A stretch of 50,243 nt of DNA from a virus. The stretch is from IMG/VR virus record IMGVR_UViG_3300024432_001677, positions 1-50,243 of that record; one strand, 5' to 3'. The notes below the pieces were generated by a model. It made no database searches and was not told where the DNA came from. It was given only the letters and a program-made list of their open reading frames with translations. A program made the position numbers and the translations under genes. This document shows positions 37,959 through 45,865 of the stretch, piece by piece. How positions within the stretch are numbered: position 1 is the stretch's first letter; each line of letters begins with the position of its first letter.

Positions 37959-39215
37959 ATGGATCAAAATGACAACCGACCTAGATATTATTCTGTGATT
38001 CCTGCCCGGGTGAGATATAACAAAGCACTTCCCCCATACGCAAGATTACTTTATGGGGATATAGCATCTCTTTGTCATCAGGAAGGCTTTTGTTGGGCAA
38101 ACAATAAGTACTTTGCTAAACTATATAAAGTTACTGAAACTTCAATTTCAACTTGGATATCAGCTTTAGTAGAACAAGGTTATATAAAGATAGAGGTAGA
38201 AAAAGGAAAATCTCGACATATCTATATTAAAGAAAACTTTAAGACCTCACAAAGGGATTCTGAAGAGGCAATAAAGGAATCTTTAAGACCTCTTAAAGGA
38301 AACTTTAACTATAATAATAAAGATAATAATAAAGATAATAATAAAAATAGTAATATAACTGCAGTTCTCGATTCCCTTTCTAAAAATAAACGTCATCAGG
38401 TAGAAGATATTTTTGAGTTCTGGAATTCTTATAAGAATCCTGGAAAGTGGCAATCTCATAATAAACTAACTTCTGATATGGTATTAGCCATTACAGAAAA
38501 TCTTAAGTCTTACTCTATAGAGGATATCTGTCAGGCCATTAACAATTATGCGAAAGTTTTACAAGATGATAAGTACTATTGGACTCATATATGGCCACTG
38601 TCGGTTTTCCTTACAGTGAAGGATGGAAAGTATAAAGATGCTCCTAAAAAATGGATTCAAAAGTTTTTATCGGAAAATTATGTTCCACAGAACTGGTTGA
38701 AAACAAAAAATGGGGGATTCCAAAACTATTCAAACAAATCTTCTTCCCAGAAACAAGAAGAGCTACCTCCAGATCCTGATCCAGAACTAACCCAATTGAT
38801 TATGGGAAAATTCAAATGTAGGTACAATCCTGGTGGGGATTTCCCTAACTTTACCGCCCAGAAACATTTTCGTTTGATAAGTACTAAGGCAAAGAAAAAA
38901 TATAAACTTAACTCCATTGGTCAAAAGAAGAATTTTGTTGAGGAGTTTTTCCAGATAGCTCAGGACACCTGGTCTTCCAAGGGTGATGAAGTAATGCCCT
39001 GGGACTTATCAGGTAATCTAATGTGGGATTATAAACTGCCTCAATACTACCAGAATGTGGGCATACCAGAATCTACGATTGGAGAGATTAGTGAGAATCC
39101 ATTACCCAATTCCGAGTTGGAAGTAGAAAAACTTCCAACTTTTGGAGATACACTTAAGCATATAGAAATTGGAGAGGGAGATAATCCAGAGTTGGATTGT
39201 ATCACTAGTGTTTAG
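37959..39215 (+). CDS. Winged-helix replication initiator-like (DnaD-like) protein
   Basis: The 418-residue protein begins with a helix-turn-helix domain (YYSVIPARVRYNKALPPYARLLYGDIASLC, WANNKYFAKLYKVTETSISTWISALVEQGYIKIEV). This is the form of phage replication proteins that load helicase. A linker encodes NNKDNNKDNNK from a 12-bp tandem DNA repeat at about 38310-38350. The middle part (FWNSYKNPGKW, ITENLKSYSIEDICQAINNYAKVL) is DnaD-like. A DnaB-like helicase gene is 3 kb downstream. Confidence 0.75.
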   Translation: MDQNDNRPRYYSVIPARVRYNKALPPYARLLYGDIASLCHQEGFCWANNKYFAKLYKVTETSISTWISALVEQGYIKIEVEKGKSRHIYIKENFKTSQRDSEEAIKESLRPLKGNFNYNNKDNNKDNNKNSNITAVLDSLSKNKRHQVEDIFEFWNSYKNPGKWQSHNKLTSDMVLAITENLKSYSIEDICQAINNYAKVLQDDKYYWTHIWPLSVFLTVKDGKYKDAPKKWIQKFLSENYVPQNWLKTKNGGFQNYSNKSSSQKQEELPPDPDPELTQLIMGKFKCRYNPGGDFPNFTAQKHFRLISTKAKKKYKLNSIGQKKNFVEEFFQIAQDTWSSKGDEVMPWDLSGNLMWDYKLPQYYQNVGIPESTIGEISENPLPNSELEVEKLPTFGDTLKHIEIGEGDNPELDCITSV

Positions 39216-39300
39216 TAACAAACAAAGACACACATGGCTTATTGGCGACATGCATTTCGGCCACATTAGGAGACAGAATCAATGGGTAAAAAAGAATTGA
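39208..39300 (+). pseudogene. Truncated metallophosphoesterase N-terminus
   Basis: A GTG-started 30-codon frame reads ...QRHTWLIGDMHFGHIRRQNQW and then stops. WLIGDxHFGH is the first metal-binding motif of small calcineurin-like phosphoesterases. The rest of the enzyme is absent, and both ends overlap intact genes (39215 and 39282). It is most likely a deletion remnant. Confidence 0.65.
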
Positions 39301-39518
39301 GCAGTGTAGAAGTTATACATCTAATCCAGGAGTTAAGAAGACTAGAAAAAGCAAAAGCTTCAAAAGAAGAGAGGTGGGAAGTATTCAACAAAATACCAGG
39401 AGAATTCAAGATCAAAATTTGTCTGGGTTGTGGAGGCGATTATGAGAATTGTGATTGTCCAGCTGGTAGTGCTGAAAGATTAAGAAGTAATACTGAGATT
39501 GCGGGATTGCTGCAATAA
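39282..39518 (+). CDS. Hypothetical Cys-containing protein, 78 aa
   Basis: The N-terminal half is helical (EVIHLIQELRRLEKAKASKEERW), then KICLGCGGDYENCDCP offers four cysteines for a zinc site. GGAG precedes the ATG. Function unknown. Confidence 0.7.
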   Translation: MGKKELSSVEVIHLIQELRRLEKAKASKEERWEVFNKIPGEFKIKICLGCGGDYENCDCPAGSAERLRSNTEIAGLLQ

Positions 39519-39554
39519 TTACTGGAGATGGACGAAAGAGTCAAAAATTCTAAA

Positions 39555-39615
39555 AAATCTTGATTTTTCATTTGTATTTCCCTCAAAATATATTATATTT
39601 TAAATATAAGAAGAA
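39555..39615 (+). promoter_or_regulatory. Class I phage promoter P5
   Basis: TTGTAT (39572-39577), 16 bp, TATATT (39594-39599), then TTAAATATAAG. It is the only plus-strand copy and nearly identical to P2 through the upstream TTTTTCATTTG block. It drives the small-gene cluster from 39640. Confidence 0.75.
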
Positions 39616-39639
39616 GTTATTTTAGGGAGGAACAAAGCA

Positions 39640-39858
39640 ATGGCAAAACAAAAAAAGTTAATACCTCAATTAGATAGATTTGATGAGGAAGCCGAACGAG
39701 AAGGAGCATCAATCGAAAAGTCAAGTGAGGTTAGGCCAAAGAAAACTGCCAAGAAACCAAAAATCAAAGCCGTGGATTCGAGAACATTGGATGAGTCATT
39801 TGACAGACATTACGGATACAGCGGCTATACTGCTAAGAAGGAGGATCAAAATGGATAA
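39640..39858 (+). CDS. Hypothetical Lys/Glu-rich protein, 72 aa
   Basis: Preceded by GGGAGGA. It is charged and probably unstructured (EEAEREGASIEKSSEVRPKKTAKKPKIKAVD), ending DRHYGYSGYTAKKEDQNG. No family. Confidence 0.7.
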   Translation: MAKQKKLIPQLDRFDEEAEREGASIEKSSEVRPKKTAKKPKIKAVDSRTLDESFDRHYGYSGYTAKKEDQNG

Positions 39859-40066
39859 TCAAGTATATTATGAAAAGTCGGATGGCACTTGTTTGTGCTT
39901 CAAGCATGCAGTGAAAGCTGTTATGGAAAAGGATGAGACGATATATGCCTATGCCGATGCTGAGACTTCTAATCCTGCTGTTATGGGGAGAGTATCAGTA
40001 TCAGGAGTATGCTGTGAATGTTTTCCGGAAGAGAAGATTGAGGAAGAGGAGGAAGATGATTACTAA
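39851..40066 (+). CDS. Hypothetical Cys-rich protein, 71 aa
   Basis: MDNQVYYEKSDGTCLCFKHAV and SGVCCECFPEEK give CxCxxH and CCxC, a likely metal site. It overlaps the preceding gene by 8 bp and has GGAGGA upstream. The acidic tail EEEEEDDY overlaps the next start. Confidence 0.7.
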   Translation: MDNQVYYEKSDGTCLCFKHAVKAVMEKDETIYAYADAETSNPAVMGRVSVSGVCCECFPEEKIEEEEEDDY

Positions 40067-40229
40067 GGATGAATTTATAACAAGATTGTATGACTTAGTT
40101 GATACTGTGGAACATGCTGACCAAGAGAGTTTTGATGATGGGGAAGTAGAAGATTTGGTAGTAGAAGCGAGGATACCAATAACTCGAAGTAAGGAGGATG
40201 AAGATGAATGCCATCGAAAGAGATATTAG
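40056..40229 (+). CDS. Small acidic protein, 57 aa
   Basis: The start MITKDEFITRLYDLVDTVEHAD is after GGAGGA. The composition is acidic with a DDGEVEDLVVEARIP core. It overlaps both neighbours. Function unknown. Confidence 0.6.
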   Translation: MITKDEFITRLYDLVDTVEHADQESFDDGEVEDLVVEARIPITRSKEDEDECHRKRY

Positions 40230-40431
40230 AGTGCAGATAGTAAATTATATTCGAGCACTAAAGCGACAGCAAAGAATATACATCACTGTTGATCTTGCTT
40301 TGCAAGAGAGATGGTATAGATACTTTGTTTCTACTTGCAAACAGATGTTCAGAACTTACGGACATTTACTTACCAACAGCCAATATGAAGAGTGCTTCAA
40401 TATTCTTTATGGTGAACAATGTAATACTTGA
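40204..40431 (+). CDS. Hypothetical protein, 75 aa
   Basis: The ATG at 40204 is 6 nt after AAGGAGG; the ATG at 40198 is too close. The protein is basic and helical (VQIVNYIRALKRQQRIYITVDLALQERWYRYF). No family. Confidence 0.7.
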   Translation: MNAIERDIRVQIVNYIRALKRQQRIYITVDLALQERWYRYFVSTCKQMFRTYGHLLTNSQYEECFNILYGEQCNT

Positions 40432-40442
40432 GGAGGTAGAAG

Positions 40443-40865
40443 ATGAATAACAAAGTGAAGGATAAACCAAAGTTGTCAACAAACATTGATAGCAGTGAAG
40501 TAATCAAAAATTTGGGCAATCTATCAAAACTTATAGAAATATGTGAATCTTATCAGAAGGAGCTTGGTGAAGTCATAGAGCAAGCATTCCTTAATTGCCT
40601 GGATTTGAAGGAAAGATATGTTGAAATACAGCTCAATCTTGAAGTGATGACAAAGAAGAGGTGTGAGCTTATTGAAGTGATTAACAAAGCGGTTCTTGAG
40701 AGTGGGGGATCAATTAAGGGCGAAAAGCTGCAGGCTGTTTTCTCCAAGGGAAGAATAACTTGGGACGCAAAATCACTTAGTGGCTATGCCCTCGCTCATC
40801 CTGAAATTAATGAACTCAAGAAGGTTGGAAAGCCCTCTGTTAGTATTCGAGAGATTAAAAAGTAA
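40443..40865 (+). CDS. Hypothetical phage protein with SWDxK-like block, 140 aa
   Basis: The N-terminal half is helical. The C-terminal half (GGSIKGEKLQAVFSKGRITWDAKSLSGYALAHPEINELKKVGKPSVSIR) has a form familiar from phage and plasmid Gp157/nuclease-inhibitor-like proteins (GRxxWDxKxLxGYAxxHPE). The function is not established. Confidence 0.75.
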   Translation: MNNKVKDKPKLSTNIDSSEVIKNLGNLSKLIEICESYQKELGEVIEQAFLNCLDLKERYVEIQLNLEVMTKKRCELIEVINKAVLESGGSIKGEKLQAVFSKGRITWDAKSLSGYALAHPEINELKKVGKPSVSIREIKK

Positions 40866-41027
40866 GTTGAATTTCATAGAGTCAAATTATTATGGGGGAG
40901 ATGTTAGGGATGCAATGCTTCTCTTGCTGAGAATGCTAAAGAGCTTTTGCTCTCCTCCCAGATGGCTCTTAGTAGCTCAGGTAGTGAGAGACCTGCCCAT
41001 CAGCATTTAGAAAAGGTGAGGGAAATT

Positions 41028-41468
41028 ATGAATAAAGAAAAACCATTAAATAATGAATGGGATGAAGTTAAACGTCATCTTATTAGAAATCAAGTAAGAT
41101 TTAATAACATGAAAAAGGAAGTAGGTGAGAATATGGCTGACCATGGAAGACAGCAATATTTTACAGAGTTTGAGACTAAACTTATGGCTGATAGTGATTC
41201 ATTCATCATAAACAGTCTTTTGATGCATGGAATAGATTGGCCAACTATCTTTAGTCTTCTATGGGGAAATGATATGGCTACCAGTATACAATTTCCATCA
41301 GAACTTAGGAAGATTGCGGCTGATATCGTTCGAGAGAAGGAGAAACTTGAGCAATCTTCTGATTCTGAGGAAAAACAACTTCATAGCATCATTATTGATC
41401 TTCTAGGAGTGTTGTATGAGAAACAGGTGAATGATACAGTTGAATCTGTAAATCAGACTGAGAAGTAA
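41028..41468 (+). CDS. Hypothetical phage protein, 146 aa
   Basis: The ATG at 41028 follows AGGTGAGGGA by about 4-7 nt. The frame is open upstream to about 40905 and reads like a real helix (ENAKELLLSSQMAL). A longer product, or a frameshifted N-terminus, is therefore possible. The rest is helical (NQVRFNNMKKEVGENM, ELRKIAADIVREKEKLEQ). Confidence 0.7.
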   Translation: MNKEKPLNNEWDEVKRHLIRNQVRFNNMKKEVGENMADHGRQQYFTEFETKLMADSDSFIINSLLMHGIDWPTIFSLLWGNDMATSIQFPSELRKIAADIVREKEKLEQSSDSEEKQLHSIIIDLLGVLYEKQVNDTVESVNQTEK

Positions 41469-41480
41469 GAGAAATTATTT

Positions 41481-41711
41481 ATGCCAACTTATGATTACAA
41501 GTGCGATGGTTGTGGTCATACTTTTGAGTTATTTCAAAGTATAACTAAGAGACCTATTCGAAAGTGTCCAAAATGTGGGAAACGAAAATTGGTTCGATTA
41601 ATTGGATCAGGTTCAGGAATAATATTTAAAGGCTCCGGCTTTTACTGCAATGACTATCCGAGTGATGGACGTAAGGAAACTGCTAAAGAGAAACAAAGTG
41701 ATACAGGATGA
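41481..41711 (+). CDS. FmdB-type zinc ribbon protein, 76 aa
   Basis: MPTYDYKCDGCGHTFELFQSITKRPIRKCPKCGKRKLVRLIGSGSG is the FmdB zinc ribbon (two CxxC pairs), followed by IIFKGSGFYCNDY. FmdB-type proteins are small regulators or nucleic-acid binders. It overlaps the next start (ATGA). Confidence 0.88.
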   Translation: MPTYDYKCDGCGHTFELFQSITKRPIRKCPKCGKRKLVRLIGSGSGIIFKGSGFYCNDYPSDGRKETAKEKQSDTG

Positions 41712-41836
41712 AATTCAAAATGAAAAAGAAAAATAGAGTCAAGACGTTGAGATTGAAAGTGCAAGACGATAAGGTCGCGACTAAACAAAACGTGAAAAAG
41801 CTTGCTAAGTTTTTGAAAAGGTTGATGTGTGAATAA
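41708..41836 (+). CDS. Small basic protein, 42 aa
   Basis: ATGA overlap with FmdB. MKFKMKKKNRVKTLRLKVQDDKVA and a basic C-terminus (KKLAKFLKRLM) suggest nucleic-acid binding. No family. Its stop overlaps the GTG start of the following gene by 8 bp. Confidence 0.55.
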   Translation: MKFKMKKKNRVKTLRLKVQDDKVATKQNVKKLAKFLKRLMCE

Positions 41837-42203
41837 AAAGGATAAGAATAAACAGCATACAAAGTTAAGTCCTGAGCAAGCTGAAAAACTTAAGCCTACT
41901 TTGGATAAACTAGGTATCGAAATAAAAGTTGTTTACGAAACTAAATGTGAGCTATGTGGTAAGAAGTTCGCATCAAAAGATGAAAAACAGCTTGATAAGA
42001 GACTTGAAAAACATGTTGATGAAAAGTGTAGCGTTGCGAAGTGGATAAGAGGTGCTGAGAAGATACTGGAAATAATGGGCCTTAAAAATATCACATTCGC
42101 TGATTTAATTTATGTTCAAGAGGGCAAGTTTCCAGAAGGTTGTGAACGTAGGGATCTTTTGGAATTGGATATACTTAACAGAGCTAGAGAATTACTTAAG
42201 TAA
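41829..42203 (+). CDS. C2H2-like zinc protein, 124 aa
   Basis: GTG start after AAAAGG. KCELCGKKFASKDEKQLDKRLEKHVDEKC is CxxC with a later His and Cys, a single zinc finger. The C-terminal half is helical (ADLIYVQEGKFPEGCERRDLLELDILNRAREL). It lies just ahead of the helicase gene and may assist replication, but that is inferred only from position. Confidence 0.75.
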   Translation: MNKKDKNKQHTKLSPEQAEKLKPTLDKLGIEIKVVYETKCELCGKKFASKDEKQLDKRLEKHVDEKCSVAKWIRGAEKILEIMGLKNITFADLIYVQEGKFPEGCERRDLLELDILNRARELLK

Positions 42204-42220
42204 TAGGAAGGAGAATATCA

Positions 42221-43606
42221 ATGAGTAGTCACAAGGTGGTGAGCCAGCACTTGCAAGATTGCTTTGTTTTCTTAGCTATTACTAATACTAACTTTCTTAA
42301 GATGGCTAGGACTGCAATCAAGCCAAACTACTTTAGTTCGCAGGTAACGGAAGATATTATAAAACTTTGCTATTCTTACCATGATCAGTTTAACGAAGCC
42401 CCTGAAAATCATCTTTATGATGAATTGGTTCGGAAGTTACATAAAGGGGATGAGGATACAAAAAATAAATACTACAAATATTTAGAGCGAATACAAAAGA
42501 TGGATGCTCCAAATAAGGAGTATGTTATTTCTAGTTTCAGTAAGTTTGTTCGAGCTAGAGAGTTGGAGGAATCCTTAATCGAAGCAGCCCCACTTGTGGA
42601 AACGGGGCAGTATGACAGAGCCAGGGAATTACTTCAAAAAGCATTTAGGGCTGGGGTTCCAAGAGAAGAGGAAGGAATAGAATATCCAGATAATTGGCCT
42701 CCTACCTACTATAGTAATACAGGATTTATGGAAGTAGTTTGTCCAACAGGAATTAGAATTATAGATAGGGGAATTAAAGGACTACGGAGAACTCAGTTAA
42801 CTTGTATCTTTGCGGGTTATAAGGTCGGGAAAACTTGGGGGTGTATTCAAATTGCAAATGAAGCTCTTATGGCTGGAAAAAAAGTACTTGAGATTTCCCA
42901 TGAGGCGTCTGCTGAAGAAGTTGAGATGAGACATGATATGATGTTAGGAAGTTTAGTAAGTGAGGAAACTGAAGAGGATGTAGAGTTTTTTGAATATGAT
43001 GATCAAGGAAACAAAACGGGCACTTTTACAGAGATTAGAAATACCGTTTTTAATGAGGAAGTTGTAAAGGCGGTTCGTGATAGAATTCGAAGATTTGGTG
43101 GGAGAGGAATTATTAAAAAGTATCCTATGGGTACTTGTTCTATTGGAGAAATTGAAAGATACTTAGATTACCTTGAGATGTTTAAACATTTTGTGCCAGA
43201 TATACTTATGAATGATTATGTTGAAAAAATGAAGATGCCCGTGGCTGCCCAAGGTAGGGATCAGATAAATGAAACCTACATAAACCTTAAGAGAATAGCA
43301 GATGAACGGAACATCGCTGTTGTTACTGCAAGTCAGGTAAAGACAAAATTTTTAGAGAGTAGTACTATAAGTGAAGCTGGCGCACCTGCTGAGGATGCTC
43401 GAAAGTTAGGGAATATTGATTTGGGGCTATTCTTTGGGATGAGTAGAGTCCAAGCCAGAAGAGGTTTGATGCAAGCGTATGTTCTTGTGAATCGAAGCGG
43501 ACCTCAGAAATTTGGATGTGTGGTAAGCAGAAATTTGAAGGTTGGACAGTTAGTTTTGGATTGCTGGCCAATTCGGTTTGATGATAATGGAAATGAGAGG
43601 GAATAA
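42221..43606 (+). CDS. DnaB-like replicative helicase
   Basis: The 461-residue protein has an N-terminal helical half (residues 1-165, with EYVISSFSKFVRARELEE). The RecA-like motor follows: LTCIFAGYKVGKTW (Walker A), KKVLEISHEASAEEVEMR (motif 1a), PDILMNDYVEKM (Walker B region) and IAVVTASQVKTKFLESS (motif 3/4). EDARKLGNIDLGL and VVSRNLKVGQ match DnaB/gp41 C-terminal blocks. It would unwind DNA at the phage fork. Confidence 0.85.
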   Translation: MSSHKVVSQHLQDCFVFLAITNTNFLKMARTAIKPNYFSSQVTEDIIKLCYSYHDQFNEAPENHLYDELVRKLHKGDEDTKNKYYKYLERIQKMDAPNKEYVISSFSKFVRARELEESLIEAAPLVETGQYDRARELLQKAFRAGVPREEEGIEYPDNWPPTYYSNTGFMEVVCPTGIRIIDRGIKGLRRTQLTCIFAGYKVGKTWGCIQIANEALMAGKKVLEISHEASAEEVEMRHDMMLGSLVSEETEEDVEFFEYDDQGNKTGTFTEIRNTVFNEEVVKAVRDRIRRFGGRGIIKKYPMGTCSIGEIERYLDYLEMFKHFVPDILMNDYVEKMKMPVAAQGRDQINETYINLKRIADERNIAVVTASQVKTKFLESSTISEAGAPAEDARKLGNIDLGLFFGMSRVQARRGLMQAYVLVNRSGPQKFGCVVSRNLKVGQLVLDCWPIRFDDNGNERE

Positions 43607-43608
43607 AT

Positions 43609-43824
43609 ATGAAGACTAAATTTTTTATTCCAGTTGTAGTTGAAATACGAGGGGAAGTTGAAATAGCTGCCGATACTTATGAAGAAGCTGTTAACATTCT
43701 TGAGGGAGCATCTCTTGATGATCCTGAAGAGGTAGCCAGCTCTCTTGAGGAAGTTCAGCATATTCTTTATCCAAATATTACGTGTCTTCCTGGTCATAGT
43801 GCTCTAAACCGAGTTGGTTATTGA
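43609..43824 (+). CDS. Hypothetical acidic protein, 71 aa
   Basis: FIPVVVEIRGEVEIAADTYEEAVNILEGASLDDPEEV looks like a small beta-alpha domain. It starts 2 bp after the helicase stop. Function unknown. Confidence 0.7.
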   Translation: MKTKFFIPVVVEIRGEVEIAADTYEEAVNILEGASLDDPEEVASSLEEVQHILYPNITCLPGHSALNRVGY

Positions 43825-43832
43825 GTAGGTCC

Positions 43833-44678
43833 ATGAAAAGTTACCCTATAATATTTTATAAAATTGATAGCAATATTTCTATCTATGCTTTTGATAAGAT
43901 AGATGGGTCATGCATTCGTGCTGAGTGGATGGCTAAAAAAGGTTTTTGGAAATTTGGCACGAGAAGGAGATTACTTGATACGAATGAATTTCTTGGAAAA
44001 GCAATTGGTTTGATAAGAGAGAAGTATGAAAAGGATTTATCTAAGGTCTTTTACGATAACAAATATGGTAGAGTCCTTTGCTTTTTTGAATTTTGGGGTG
44101 AGAATTCATTTGCAGGTCAGCATGAAGAGGATGAAGATCACACAGTAACTTTAATAGATGTTAATCCTTTCAAAAAAGGAATTTTGCCGCCTAAAGTTTT
44201 TATAGATTTGTTTGGACATCTTGATATACCTAATGTGGTTTACCAGGGTAGAGTAACCAGTTCTTTTGTTGAGAAGGTAAGAGCAGGTACGATTGAAGGC
44301 ATGACATACGAAGGAGTTGTTTGTAAGGGCATGAAGAAAAAGCTCCTAATTATGTTTAAGTTAAAATCGAGAAAATGGATTGAAAGAGTCAAAGGAGAGT
44401 ATGGGATTGGTAGTACTCTTTTAGATAGAACTGAATTGACACTTGAAGGATCAGAAGGATCAAAAAGATATAGGCAGAGAAGATTTTGTCCTAATTGTTT
44501 TAGTAATGGGAGTTTGTCACCAGTTTGTAAATGTGGTACGAAAGTTTTAAGTATGCCTTTTGAGGCTCAGCCACCAAGAAAGAAAGCGTCAAAGAGTCGT
44601 TGGCGTAAGTTTTTTGAGAAATGGTATCCAAATTTAGATTTTAGATTATACTGGAGAGGGCGAGAAGATGGAAATTGA
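43833..44678 (+). CDS. RNA ligase (Rnl2-like) with C-terminal zinc ribbon
   Basis: The 281-residue protein has FDKIDGSCIRAEW (KxDG lysine for AMP attachment), CFFEFWGENSFAGQHEEDE (motif III/IIIa), YEGVVCKG (motif IV) and MFKLKSRKWIERV (motif V). A zinc ribbon follows (RFCPNCFSNGSLSPVCKCGTKVL). It probably seals RNA breaks, for instance tRNAs cut by host anticodon nucleases. The extra ribbon is unusual for this family. Confidence 0.85.
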   Translation: MKSYPIIFYKIDSNISIYAFDKIDGSCIRAEWMAKKGFWKFGTRRRLLDTNEFLGKAIGLIREKYEKDLSKVFYDNKYGRVLCFFEFWGENSFAGQHEEDEDHTVTLIDVNPFKKGILPPKVFIDLFGHLDIPNVVYQGRVTSSFVEKVRAGTIEGMTYEGVVCKGMKKKLLIMFKLKSRKWIERVKGEYGIGSTLLDRTELTLEGSEGSKRYRQRRFCPNCFSNGSLSPVCKCGTKVLSMPFEAQPPRKKASKSRWRKFFEKWYPNLDFRLYWRGREDGN

Positions 44679-44829
44679 TGCACAACCAATTTTGGTATCA
44701 GAAATACCTGAAGCTCCAAAAAGAGTAATGGATAGGTATGGGTACACTTATTTCCAATGTTGTACAATGCCTTTAAGTTTGTTAATTTTCTTACATGATT
44801 GTGCAAGAATGGAGGAAGAAAATGATTAG
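44668..44829 (+). CDS. Hypothetical protein, 53 aa
   Basis: It overlaps the ligase end by 11 bp and has GGAGAGGG upstream. The middle (YGYTYFQCCTMPLSLLIFLHDCARM) is hydrophobic with cysteines. It may be membrane-associated. It overlaps the next start by 8 bp. Confidence 0.55.
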   Translation: MEIDAQPILVSEIPEAPKRVMDRYGYTYFQCCTMPLSLLIFLHDCARMEEEND

Positions 44830-45037
44830 AGTACGTTGTAGAACAAATTTAGATGACTATCGAGGAAAGAGTTGGCCTACAATTTTTACATGTCGACCAA
44901 TACTTGGAGATTTAGTTCGAGCGGAATGTGGGGCAGTGTTAAAGATACGAGGAATTACTCATGCTAAGTGTAAGGAGGACTTACTTGATCCTCATATAAC
45001 TGGTCAAAATTATCTAATAATTGAACTCAATAACTAA
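44822..45037 (+). CDS. Hypothetical protein, 71 aa
   Basis: MIRVRCRTNLDDYRGKSWP after GGAGGA. It has a beta-rich core (TIFTCRPILGDLVRAECGAVLKIRGITHAKC). Function unknown; its stop touches the next ATG. Confidence 0.65.
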   Translation: MIRVRCRTNLDDYRGKSWPTIFTCRPILGDLVRAECGAVLKIRGITHAKCKEDLLDPHITGQNYLIIELNN

Positions 45038-45255
45038 TGATAGCAAGAGTAATGTACTATATCCGTTCAAGTTCTTTAGGTCGATTTGTAGGAGAATGCA
45101 TGGGATTAGCTTTCTTTGAATGTCACATAAAGGATGGAACTGTAGCCCCGAGTGAAAACCCTATACAATTTGAATCAGAAGAACAAGCTCAAGTATTCTT
45201 AGATAGTTGGACTGGAGGAGCTGGTGATTGCTTTGTTGAGGAGGGAATAGGATGA
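45037..45255 (+). CDS. Hypothetical protein, 72 aa
   Basis: MIARVMYYIRSSSLGRFVGECMGLAFFECH then an acidic half with QVFLDSWTGGAGDCFVEE. The 1-bp overlap with the previous gene suggests coupling. No family. Confidence 0.65.
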   Translation: MIARVMYYIRSSSLGRFVGECMGLAFFECHIKDGTVAPSENPIQFESEEQAQVFLDSWTGGAGDCFVEEGIG

Positions 45256-45494
45256 GAGAAGATGAATTGAGTAGATGTCGAAGAGAGGGTCATAGCGTAA
45301 TATTACTTGTTGTAGCCGCTTTAACTGTGTTTGAGGAAACTGGAAGAAGGGAGCAGTTTGTGGCTGCACTGGATCAGATTGAAACTTTTGAAAAGGAGTA
45401 CAAGAATCATGCATTACATACAAAGATTTCTAAGATGGTAAATGTGTATGTCAAAAGGTTGAGAAGTATGATAAGAGAAAGTGTAAGGGAATAG
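45252..45494 (+). CDS. Hypothetical helical protein, 80 aa
   Basis: GHSVILLVVAALTVFEETGRREQFVAALDQIETFEKEYKN suggests two or three helices, followed by a basic tail (YVKRLRSMIRESVRE). It overlaps the previous gene by 4 bp (ATGA). Confidence 0.7.
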   Translation: MREDELSRCRREGHSVILLVVAALTVFEETGRREQFVAALDQIETFEKEYKNHALHTKISKMVNVYVKRLRSMIRESVRE

Positions 45495-45496
45495 TA

Positions 45497-45865
45497 ATGA
45501 AAACAAAAACACAGAAAAAAGTACAAAAAAGAAAAGATGTTCACGGAGTTGAGAGAAGTAAGGACTTCTTTAGTCTTGCTCTTTTTTTAGAGACTCAACT
45601 AGTTGATTATGGTGGAATGGTTGTAACTGCCCATATGAATTCAGAAGATATGGATCTTGCCAAGGACATGGAAGGAGAAGGATTAATCATTTTTAAGAGG
45701 TTACCGGGTAGATACGTTTTTAATAGAAAGAAAAACATTAGAAAAGCCTCGTATAGGGTAGACTTTAGTGAAAAGATGTGGGAAATAGCCCATAAAGAGA
45801 GACGGGATAGAGCTACAAGACTAATTCCACAAACAAAAAGAAGAACAGGAGAGACAGATGATTGA
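45497..45865 (+). CDS. Hypothetical phage protein, 122 aa
   Basis: A basic N-terminus (TQKKVQKRKDVHGVERSKDF) precedes an alpha/beta part (LETQLVDYGGMVVTAHMNSEDMDLAKDMEGEGLIIFKRLPGRYVF). It reads like a short winged-helix domain with a basic tail, but this is not firm. Confidence 0.7.
   Translation: MKTKTQKKVQKRKDVHGVERSKDFFSLALFLETQLVDYGGMVVTAHMNSEDMDLAKDMEGEGLIIFKRLPGRYVFNRKKNIRKASYRVDFSEKMWEIAHKERRDRATRLIPQTKRRTGETDD

Noticed and set aside
38305-38350. Replication-origin iterons
   Set aside because: The AATAATAAAGAT-type repeats are in frame inside the replication protein and encode its Asn/Asp/Lys linker. Without further copies there is no reason to call an origin.
43365-43797. Minus-strand frames opposite the helicase end
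   Set aside because: They overlap the conserved DnaB C-terminal motifs and have no start signals.
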